In this document: positions 11,842-20,860 of the stretch, piece by piece | Layout: every line of letters starts with the position of its first letter | How positions within the stretch are numbered: the first letter of the stretch is position 1 | Assembly (NCBI GenBank): GCA_902702965.1 | Contig: CACRXP010000035.1 | Location: forward strand, 843,231-907,230 | DNA from: Spirometra erinaceieuropaei | Lineage: Eukaryota; Platyhelminthes; Cestoda; Diphyllobothriidea; Diphyllobothriidae | Direction: 5' to 3' | Length of the DNA: 64,000 nt | Made by a program: the position numbers and the translations under genes | Notes under the pieces: generated by a model | Told to the model about the DNA's origin: nothing | The model's database searches: none | What the model saw: only the letters and a program-made list of their open reading frames with translations

Positions 11842-11967
11842 CATATAAGATACGTGTCCCCTTCCTCTTTTCTTTCTATTACATTTCATCAGACTGAGCC
11901 ACAGCATATAAGAAACGTGTCCCCTTCCTCTTTTCTTTCTATTACATTTCATCAGACTGAGCCACAG
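11842..11967 (+). repeat. 63-bp tandem duplication at the Helitron 3' end
   Basis: Positions 11842-11904 and 11905-11967 are identical except for one base (GATACG versus GAAACG near the start). Each copy ends in GAGCCACAG, which is the left half of the Helitron terminal hairpin, so the duplication supplies a second left stem. The near-identity shows that the duplication is recent. Confidence 0.95.
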
Positions 11968-11991
11968 CAACGCGTGGCGGGGTCCAGCTAG
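11961..11991 (+). terminator. Helitron 3' terminal hairpin and CTAG
   Basis: Stem GCCAC/GTGGC with loop AGCAACGC, 9 bases, then CTAG. In Helitrons this hairpin marks where rolling-circle replication ends. It is not a transcription terminator. Confidence 0.85.
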
Positions 11992-13016
11992 TTTTAAATA
12001 AAAAATCATTTTACAAAATATTATTATTGCGGTGATGCACAGGCTTTTTTTCGTAGAACAAACTAAATTCTTTGTCATTTGTTCCGGTTTTTCATTATGT
12101 GCCATGTCCACTATTATCCTCAAGTTTACCAGTGTTTACGACAAACGACTGTGTGTCTATAAGTGCACATATTGGTGGTTTACATGCATGTATGCAAGCA
12201 TTTTCCCAAAAAATTCCGTATTTGAATAAGTGCCGGCCATGTTAACACCTTAATTAGCTCCGGAATCAGTTTTTACCCAGGAAGTGCTCCCCTATATGAG
12301 GGCGTAAATAGAACCATTTTCTTCCAGAAAATCACTGCTGATAAGCGACGTTGTCGGAAAGTAAGTATATGTAAAAACTTTGGGGTATTTTGTGGGCGCA
12401 TGTGCACTTCCGATAACAAACCACTGACCTCACAATAGAGCTAATTCGTTACTCGGTGGGATGTCACGGTACGCATTGTCTGACTGGTTGGGTACTTGAA
12501 AAGGACCAATCACTGCACCAGAGGAATGCGCGCAAAAAACAAGCTGTTTGCAACAGCATCAGTGAGGAGATAATAAGGGAATTTAAGGAGTTTTCATAGA
12601 CGACCGTTAAATAACCCGTGGGCTGGTTGTAATCCTTTCAGTTTGTCACCAATTTACTTCACATTGTGTGCGTCTTTAGGCAGTAGCTTGGATGATTCTA
12701 CCCAAGTTGACACCTATCAGGCGCAGCAACATTTCACTTGCAATTACTTTCCATACTTTCTAAAATGACTTTCTCCCCAGCAATGCAAAATTCAATGGAA
12801 GGATCTTCGAACCTCAGCAGGAGTTTGTACGCCGGCGTGTATGTCATACATTCACGTCCCTCATCTTTGTTTTCTACTCCCAGTTTTCATTAGTGTTGCC
12901 CGCACAACACCCCATTCCCGGATCTGCCTGAGTACAAAGCAATGTATAGTAATAGTTGGCCCTGAAAACAAGCTACGAACAAGTGAACACAATGGGATAC
13001 CTCCGGAACATTTTGA
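11992..13016. other. No recognisable gene
   Basis: This is the right flank of the Helitron. It is AT-rich with only short frames. Nothing from a known family was seen. Confidence 0.5.
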
Positions 13017-13100
13017 CTGTTGACGCATCCTGTCTAACTCCTATATCCAAGCTCACCACCACTGCAATCATCACCAAACTCTCGCACCATACTCCTTTGC
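13017..13100 (+). repeat. Dispersed repeat R2, copy 2
   Basis: This is the second copy of the block at 6777-6870, centred on CTATATCCAAGCTCACC. It ends about 55 bp before the long-TIR element that starts at 13156. Confidence 0.5.
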
Positions 13101-13155
13101 ATACGGTGCGCACTGTCGTAATCGATGGCCAAACTGTGCAGCAGAAGTGAAGTTA

Positions 13156-14044
13156 CATGTAATGCTGGCCGATATTCCAAAATTCTTTTCGATTAGGAAG
13201 GATTACGTGGGTTCGGTTGCAATGAAAATTATCATGAAGCATAGTCCCAAGACATTTTAGCCACGCCTGTGTGTCGGCTTTTAAATATACTTCTTTTCGA
13301 GCTTCTACGAAAGACACACTCGAAAAAGGTACTACTAAGTAATATGATTTGTGCATTGTTTTTTGACTGCCTTATCAACTCAAGTATATTTTATAGAAGA
13401 CATGCACGTAGGTACTCTTTATTGCATTAATTTTGTAAAAAATTATACCTTCTAAAACGTCATCAAAGAAAAGCTATGTCTCGGTTTTGACAAAGATTCC
13501 CTGTCCCGGAATAATTTTGAATGAAATCACTTTTTACACTTACGTTCAGTTTTTTTAAAATTCCACACTGCATACATTCGGCGAATGAAAAATACAAAAT
13601 TTCTGTGCGCTATCACGAAGGCGGCATATAGAGTTTGAAAAAGTTTGTTACGGATATCGTTCACATGTTATACTTTATAAACAGCGTTAATAAACATTCA
13701 CATATGATGCTATTTTAAAGGACATCTTGAGATCTAAAAATCGCATGAATATAAGAAATGTAAAAATCAAAAAGCACCCTTGCTTTGGAGATAACATTTG
13801 CAGAAGGTGTTAGCTTCTGCCATATTGTTAGAATACGGAATTATTTTGCACATTTCCCATATAAATATATTTGAATTTATAAGGCAGTCGAGAACCAATG
13901 TAAGAATCATGCCACTTATCGTTGTTTTTAAGGATTGTGGTTCTTAAAGAAGATCGAAAAGAAGTGCGCACGAAAGTCGAAATACTGGCATGGCGTCATA
14001 TTCCCCATTTTCACGAAGAATACTATTAGTTTTAGTGTGTGCTG
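13156..14044. mobile_element. Long-TIR element, decayed copy
   Basis: The left end TA|CATGTAATGCTGGCCGATATTCC corresponds to the TA|CAGTGCGTGACCGATCTC terminus of the intact copy at 35334. The left arm keeps GGAAGGATTAC, GCATAGTCC and AAGTATATTTTATAGAAGACATGCAC. The opposite arm is seen at 13862-13912 (ATATATTTGAATTTATAAGGC, then TCGAGAACCAATG). The right end is uncertain; CTG|TA at 14042-14046 is a possible terminus. No transposase is encoded. Confidence 0.5.
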
Positions 14045-14389
14045 TACACTTGACGTTTGAGCTCCTTCGAAACTGCCGAACTTTTCTAAGTTCATTCATT
14101 TATCTTCTTGAAGGCTTATGGAGATGTAAGGGTTTCGTCCCCTTCAAGTTTAGATAAGCGAATTCGGACGTCGTAAAACTGATCTTCCATAGGAAATAAT
14201 AGAATAAGACTAGTAGAAAGTAATGTCGGTTTTATGGTCTTCATCTGAATGCTATTTATTAGGTGTCTATGTCTACTCCATCTGAACTACGTGTATTTGT
14301 TAATCTGGCAAGCCCCGTTTTTTAGATTTTGGCAAAATTTTGTTTTTAGATTAAGCCTACCAAAATACGAGACATGAAATACAGTGAAA

Positions 14390-14983
14390 GTCATGTTCGC
14401 CCCGGTAAGCTGTGGGAATTTTGTAGCAGCAGTCACCAGAACGATTTTCTGGTGTTCGTCCGAATGTCTTTGGTGATCGCGTGTATCATCGTTGGTTGAC
14501 GAAATTCCGATCGGACGATTTTGACCTCTCCGATGTCCGCCGTCCGCGAAGACCAGTGGTACTGTTTGGTGACCCACCCCTGTTGCGCAATCAGCGAGGC
14601 TGATCCTCATCCGACCATCGAATAACTAAGTTCTCCATCATCTACTGTTCAAGACCACCCACAACAAATGGGGAAAGTCAGAAGACTTGGTGTTTGGGTC
14701 CATGTCGAATTTCGACAGAAAACAAACCCTAACATTCCACTATCTGTGGCGTTTTGCTAAGCATAGGGGATTTGGGAACCATTTCTTGATTGATTTCTCA
14801 CTGGTGATGAGAAATGGATTCTCGACGGTAACAAACGCCGAAAGACCAACGACTTTCTAAAGGTCAGGTACTGGTTTTTGTACCGAAATCAGACCCATAC
14901 TTCAAGAAAGTCTTGAGAACTTCGTTTCAAGATGGGCACCAGTGAAAACGATGGCGATTATATTTGTGGTCAAAAGAACGAAA
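14390..14983 (+). pseudogene. mariner-type transposase fragment, cut by assembly gap
   Basis: One frame near 14475-14560 reads FGDRVYHRWLTKFRSDDFDLSD, then RRPRRP, which matches the second helix-turn-helix of mariner transposases (W..KFRsGDFdL.D..R.GRP). Near 14668 the frame gives GKVRRLGVWVH (usual GKVRKLGVWVPH). At about 14790-14830 it gives FLTGDEKWILDGN, which contains the first catalytic Asp (TGDEKWI). PKSDPYFKKVLRT follows near 14884 in another frame. Stops and shifts break it. The catalytic core beyond this point, including the other two Asp of DD34D, would fall in or past the gap and was not seen after 15425. It is a cut-and-paste DNA transposase relic. Confidence 0.75.
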
Positions 14984-15424
14984 NNNNNNNNNNNNNNNNN
15001 NNNNNNNNNNNNNNNNNNNNNNNNNNNNNNNNNNNNNNNNNNNNNNNNNNNNNNNNNNNNNNNNNNNNNNNNNNNNNNNNNNNNNNNNNNNNNNNNNNNN
15101 NNNNNNNNNNNNNNNNNNNNNNNNNNNNNNNNNNNNNNNNNNNNNNNNNNNNNNNNNNNNNNNNNNNNNNNNNNNNNNNNNNNNNNNNNNNNNNNNNNNN
15201 NNNNNNNNNNNNNNNNNNNNNNNNNNNNNNNNNNNNNNNNNNNNNNNNNNNNNNNNNNNNNNNNNNNNNNNNNNNNNNNNNNNNNNNNNNNNNNNNNNNN
15301 NNNNNNNNNNNNNNNNNNNNNNNNNNNNNNNNNNNNNNNNNNNNNNNNNNNNNNNNNNNNNNNNNNNNNNNNNNNNNNNNNNNNNNNNNNNNNNNNNNNN
15401 NNNNNNNNNNNNNNNNNNNNNNNN
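14984..15424. other. Assembly gap (441 N)
   Basis: All bases are N. The long open frames crossing it are artefacts. The sequence after the gap does not visibly continue the mariner reading frame. Confidence 1.
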
Positions 15425-18400
15425 GGCAGTGTGATATACAAATCTGCATTCTGTTCGAGAGACAGTTTACTGCATTCACGAAATCGATCAGATATGGTAA
15501 AAATTAAAAAAATATGAAACCGAACGCAAGGTTTCAACCAGTACTTGAGATTTTGACGATATCATGTTAGATGGCAATCGTAAATGCCGTTTATATCTAC
15601 TTGAAAATTGTCTAGATCTTCACTTCTCCCGACTTTGTTTTACAGTACAGCATGAGACGGACCAAATCAAGTCGACAGCGCGAGATATTTTGCTGCCTTA
15701 ATCAGTTGCAGACTCAGAGCTCCACGCAAAGTGGATACGCCGATATCGTCTTACAGTCGGTATACATCTGCGAACATCATTCCATTGTGTCAGACGACAC
15801 GAAGTGGAACCATGGCTCAAACAGCGAAGAGTTTATCTGGACCGCCTCAAACTCAGGCGACTGCCTGGGGTTTTAATAAAACTGACTGGTTAGCCGACGA
15901 GGCCAGAAATGATTACTCCGGTCTTCACGTCTACGTCGGTAAAACTATTCGATTGCCGACCGATATTCATTATGTGACCGATTGTGTAGACAGTAGACAC
16001 AAACCGTCAAGCCCAAGTGGGACTGCGCGTTTATAGACTGAAACCGGAGCACATTGGCGTATGTTTCACTGGTGTGACCTTGTAATGTCCTTATTAAACA
16101 TCTCCTCAGGCTTATTTGTTTCTACATACATAAGTCAGTTTGACAGTGGATTTTGTTATCAGGGGCGCTCTGTAGATGTGTTCTGAGAGTGATAACTTTT
16201 CGTGAGTTTATCTTCTTTATTTTGTTTCGTAGCCCCCTAATGTACAACTAAATCCTAACCGGCCGCAGATGTGGACATTTCTATCGATAGATTGGGATGG
16301 AACAAACTAGTTCCAAAGCAAAGAAATCAGTCTGAATATTTCCCCAAAAATCTTTTTCTTCAAAAATACCAGCGTCGGCAGTCGAATTATCCCACTGTCT
16401 TCCTTAAAGTTTACGTTAACGTTCTACTGTAGGTAGCATATGGGGATAATATAAACGTGAGCAACTACTACAGCAGATTACATATGAGGACATAATACAT
16501 GATGAAACTGAGCTTCAGAGTTGTTTCGCAGTAGGCCTTGCTCATCAGCACGGTTTAGGAGGGTAAAATGGATCGCATTCACCGTGACTAGAGTCTGCAC
16601 CCTGGCCCTACTGCGCATCATACGAAGTGAACCAATCGTCTTCCGGCGTTATCATCGGATTCCCTGATCGAGAGTCCGAATCGCAGATGGATAGGAAAGA
16701 AAGACATTCTGACAGGAAGAAACTACGAGTGAAGAAAGATGAGTACTTACCTTAGCGCAACAGTCTACTCCCTAATTCGCCGAGTTGAGAAAGATTCCCT
16801 CCGTCCATCAACGCTGATTACGGTCGAGGGTCTTGCCGAAGAGACAGAGAGATCGATTGCGATTTGGGCTGCCTCGGATCCGAATATATGCCTCACAGCC
16901 CACGGAAGAAAACGAGTTTCTATGGTTTATACTGTAAGCTGCTTCTACTAAAGTCGTGCAGTCAATTACCGAAACAGTGATGAGAATAGCTTTAAACCTA
17001 CCGGTGCTCATTAAGAACTGAAGCTTCTTTGCTTGTCCCCGACTTCTAGACATCAAACTCCACTCAGCACTAAGTCCCTGGCTTGTGTATCATCACCATC
17101 GAACTGGGAAGTGTAAGAGAATGCCAAAAAGCGGCCATGGAGGAACAGGAAAATTTGACACCTGCGCCAGAGTAAGGAACGTTAGGTATCTCGTTCTCAC
17201 GAATCAACAGCCTCTATCTTACGAGCCCTAGGTAAGGAAGCAAAAGTTGAATAAGGTCGATATTCAAGATGTCCAACGACCTGGCCATAAAGCACGCAAG
17301 CGATATGAAGGTTGGCCCCAAGTGGCGGGTACAGCATGATAAAACAAACGGGGTGGGAATATTAGGGGTCAGTTTGCCTGACACCTCGACACAAAGTGTC
17401 TGAATCAACTTTGATTTTTCTATTTTCCAAGTGAGCTGGATCCGATATTTGATCCGTGGCCAGTCAAATAGTGAACAAAGCATTGTATCTTAGCGAGTAG
17501 TGAAGCATTTAACGCCTTCTGACGAAGGTTCATCCGCTGATTCTGTAGATATGGTAGCAAAATTAATTTGATCAAAAGACACCCGTCACATGCTATAAAG
17601 GAGTTGTTATTTAACTCTTCCGTGGAAAGCAGTTTTACGGCGTCTAAGGAGTCCACTGTAACATCAGCAAGCTTACTTTATATGAAAAAATCCGGCGGCA
17701 AACTTAAAGGTATCTGGGTGAATTGAGTCGTTTCCAAAATAAACGATTGCCATCAAATTTTGAAGGTTATATAAACAAAAGGGAACTTGCCTTGGTACTG
17801 TGCTCCGTTAGTCACGCACGCCTTCTAGATATTTTTTTAAATACATGCCGAAGAGGCAGAAATTACTGCGAATTTCGGAAGCTCTGCTAAGTAGGCAGCC
17901 CGTGGGCTCAATTCGAGGACGCATCAACAACCAGAAAGCCTACCCGAGACAGCGCACACACGTGTTAGCGATTGCATGTTTTGCAGTCGAAAATGGCGTT
18001 ACGACTGCCTTTGACCATAGCAAGCTGTATGGATTCGCTCCTGCTAGCGGAGAGGTGAATATAAATCAACTTGAAACCCTGTTTAATTGATAAAGACGGC
18101 TAAAGCATTTATTGCCAAGATATTTATGAGGAGCTGCCCATGGTCATTAATCACTAGTCCTGTTTTGGGGTGATGCTGAGGAAAATTGCGTTCGCTGAGA
18201 AAACTTCAAGAAAATGCATGTTATCGCCAGCTGGCAAAGAATAGAGAGACAAACTCTGCAGTCAGACAAGAGGTTTGTGGAAACGGGCACTGCTCGAAGG
18301 ACGCGGGGAAGCAAAGAAAGGAGAAGAGAATGGTACAGACATCGATAAAGTCATTGGGCAGCGGTCCCCCTCGTAAATTCGAAATGTCCCTTCCCGGTCT

Positions 18401-19125
18401 GCACCCGCTGGCCGGCATCCATTTTATATATGTATATACATAAAGGGCACATCTAGAAATCCCGCGTCCTGAGGATTGAAGACGCTGGTATGTGACTCTG
18501 ATGAGAATTCCACCTATCAGCGAGGATGAGGATGCATTCATTTGGTACCCCGCACATGAACTCCAACGAATCACCTGCGTAGACCAAGGAAAAACGGATA
18601 ATTCTCACATGAGTTCTCACCCTTTCTGGCGTTTATGTGCGGAAGCCTTCTGCTGGTGGAGCGATGCAGACTGTTCACATGTTCTGTGTAGGTCATCAGA
18701 GTGGGTAATTAAAAATCACCTGCATTCCAGCTCATCCTTTCAAGACTCACTTGGAACTGCATCCAATTTTTGGCTGCAGTTTATGTTTTCCAGGCTCTGC
18801 TCTGTGATATGTTATTGAGCAGACAAAAGGCCATCAAGAGGCAGACGATTATAAACAATTTTTTGAGCGGCAGTCAATTCTCGGGTAGTATAAATGAATG
18901 ACCAATATTGCCTTCGAAAAGGGTAATTAAGCAGGCAGAGGGTGGTTACCAACACGTTTATCATCCCCCAGATACTACAGTTGAAGATCACGTATTACAG
19001 TACTTTCTTATGCCTGACGGTGGTGAGAGGATAAACTTTTGCGGGAAAGTATAACGCCCCGAAAAGCGTCAGTGTCATTCGCAGTCAGCAGACTGGCTTT
19101 AGTTGTCTCCTTTTAATATGTGTTT
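15425..19125. other. No recognisable gene
   Basis: Frames of 60-117 codons occur on both strands (for example 17845-18090 plus and 18221-18574 minus), but none has a motif or homologue I know. A short perfect palindrome ATGTATATACAT lies near 18429. Confidence 0.45.
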
Positions 19126-19250
19126 TTTGGCAGATTTTGAATAAGTCATTTTGAGCCAACTGTGAAGGCTTGAGTACAGCCAACTCCCTAACAACCTGAG
19201 CTAAGAGGCCCCGACCACGAGCCGTGAGTTTAATCCCATTTGGGTCAAGT
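19126..19250 (-). repeat. tRNA-derived SINE-like copy (minus strand), truncated
   Basis: Read on the minus strand, 19247 down to 19165 gives ATTAAACTCACGGCTCGTGG, then TCGGGGCCTCTTAGCTCAGG and GTTGGCTGTACTCAAGCC. This is the same head as the plus-strand copy at 19425-19530, with a good box A (TTAGCTCAGG). The T-arm is missing. Next to it, 19131-19166 (GGCAGATTTTGAATAAGTC and following) is repeated in direct orientation at 19388-19421. Confidence 0.6.
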
Positions 19251-19447
19251 TACCAGGCCAACCTACTGCAAAGTCTGTATTCCACCAAATCTGATACAGT
19301 AAGCTGACTGCTCAAACAGGATTTCCTCAGTAATCCATCTAGAATCAACCAGATGACCATTAGACTCATGTCATTAGTAGGCGTTTTGGCAGATTTTGAA
19401 TAATTCATTTAGACGCAACTGTGATTAAACTCACTGTTCCAGGTCGG

Positions 19448-19529
19448 GGCCTCGTAGTTCAGATGGCTAGAGCGTTGGCTGTACTAAGGCCTTCTCCTTG
19501 CTTTCGTGGGTCCAAATTCCACCGAGGCC
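19448..19529 (+). repeat. tRNA-like SINE head with complete cloverleaf
   Basis: The acceptor pairs GGCCTCG (19448-19454) with CGAGGCC (19523-19529), 7 of 7. TA follows, then the D-stem GTTC/GAGC (19457-19460, 19470-19473) around AGATGGCTA. The anticodon-region stem starting TTGGC is only partly paired. The T-arm is GTGGG/TCCAC (19506-19510, 19518-19522) with the 7-nt loop TCCAAAT. Box A is TAGTTCAGATGG; box B GGGTCCAAATTCC is two changes from consensus. The variable region is long. A real tRNA gene would have TTCGA in the T-loop and an intact anticodon stem, and a truncated inverted copy lies nearby, so I call it a SINE or tRNA pseudogene. Confidence 0.6.
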
Positions 19530-20426
19530 GCCGACGTTTTTACAGCTGGGTGAAACATAACTTCCCTTGTCTTTAAAAAGAGAAGACCGTATGCATGTCT
19601 ATTTTTGCTTTGTGATCTGTCGATGAGCAAACTACTGAAGTCTTTTGACGGAGGCCCTAAGAACACTGAATCACACCGGAATGGTGTTAAATGTGTATCT
19701 CAACCAGCGACGGCGAGAAGAGTCTGTCAAAACAATTGAGTTGATGTGTTGGAGCACCTGGTGTCCGTGAGAAGAAGAGTTAGTAGCCTAGCCTACTTGA
19801 GGTTAAGCTTTCATCTTGGCACACCACTGCATGATTATACTGATGCCTGAAAGCAGTAAAGAACCTCTGTAATTCGCCATCTCGTTTAAATGTTAAACTT
19901 TTCGGGCTGAAATTGAAAAAATCTGGCAGATTATGTTGGATTTTTGTTCTTATGCCGAATAACAATGCTTCTGTTTCAGTAGGTCTCAGTCGTTTTCGCT
20001 GCACACGCTCGACTTCGCGCTGCACTTTTGGCAAGACAAGGGAAACTTCTACGCACACAGGGTCCTCTGATTTTTCAAAAAGCGTCATTTTTGTGTATGA
20101 CGCAGAGCACCATTGAGTGGAAAAGTTTGTGTCGGTTTAGCGTATTCGACCTAAACTTGACGTAAACATTATCTTTTTACAATGCAGTCAGCGTTGCGCA
20201 ATTAGGCCTTACGCGTTCACTCATTGCCTACAACGCTCATAGATGCGGTTACCGAGTAGGAGCTTCACTTTCCGAAACCCTGAATAGCAGTGGATTTCAA
20301 AAGGCAATTTGGCGAGCCTACGTCTGCTTTCGATAAATTCTCCTCAGGTCTGTACATTTATATGGCTATAGAGGTAATGAATTAATAGATACGGGCAAGT
20401 AGATAATTAAGCTGTAGCTCGGGTTT

Positions 20427-20446
20427 GGGGAGGGGAGGGGAAGGGG
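20427..20446 (+). other. G-quadruplex motif
   Basis: Four runs of four G are separated by A, A and AA. It lies just downstream (on the minus strand) of the stop codon of the GIY-YIG retroelement tail. Confidence 0.8.
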
Positions 20447-20506
20447 AGAGTGAAACACCACAATTCCACTCAGTGCCAGGGAGAAGGTGGGTCCCGGCGA
20501 ACGTAA

Positions 20507-20860
20507 TTACATGCGGGTAGCTGGATTGGTGTATTTGACCCATGGCAATTGTGGGACCTGTATGAAGTTCTTCTGCGCGCATAAGACCGATCTGCGTAGC
20601 CTGATTTCAGCCGCCTCTGCCGCAGCCAACAAGCCCTGTCCAAGTGGTTTTTGGATAGCCTGATGGGACCTTGTAAATCACTCTGAAGGCCTCTCTGGCG
20701 TCTACACGGTGGTCTGTGTCTACCACGTGTCTAACAAGAGTAGTGGATTTGCCTCCCATTTGCACTAATATCCCATTCTTTCTATGGTGCGGCCTACATT
20801 TCGTCCTAATTTCATATTCATGGCAACGAATTCTTAATTCAGTCGTGCTGATGTGTTGCT
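20507..20860 (-). pseudogene. GIY-YIG-tailed retroelement (Penelope-like), C-terminus
   Basis: Minus-strand reading from about 20855 gives ISTTELRIRCHEYEIRTKC, then TTLVRHVVDTDHRVDAREAF and RVIYKVPSGYPK. After a one-base shift it gives LLAAAEAAEIRLRRSVLCAQ, then KNFIQVPQLPWVKYTNPATR and a stop (20507-20509). The order (arginine-rich helix, H...TGH.VD, F.V.Y.VP..YP, AEA..IR......LCAQK) is that of the GIY-YIG nuclease tail fused to flatworm Penelope-like reverse transcriptases. The same tail occurs at 31292-31790. The reverse transcriptase is not seen upstream (higher coordinates). One frameshift and loss of the N-terminal part make it inactive. Confidence 0.65.

Larger units (their letters stand above)
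8166..11991 (+). mobile_element. Helitron, both termini present, coding region decayed
   Basis: The left end is TCTATATATATAAAA at 8166, a common Helitron 5' start. The right end is a hairpin (GCCAC 11961-11965, GTGGC 11974-11978, 8-nt loop), then GGGGTCCAG and the terminal CTAG (11988-11991). The base before is A (8165) and the base after is T (11992), the canonical A|T insertion with no target duplication. Length is 3826 bp, shorter than autonomous relatives because about 150 codons are missing before the helicase. Inside are a Rep (HUH) domain and a Pif1-type helicase on the same strand, both broken. It would have transposed by rolling-circle replication. It now looks immobile on its own but could be mobilised in trans, since both ends survive. 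Confidence 0.88.

Noticed and set aside
14902..15537. Long open frames of 150-211 codons on both strands
   Set aside because: They are produced by the run of N; no sequence supports them.
19780..20088. Minus frame containing RPTETEALLFGIRTK, perhaps the N-terminal region of a Penelope-like element
   Set aside because: The resemblance is to a short loosely remembered motif only, and it lies on the wrong side of the 20.5 kb tail to belong to the same copy.
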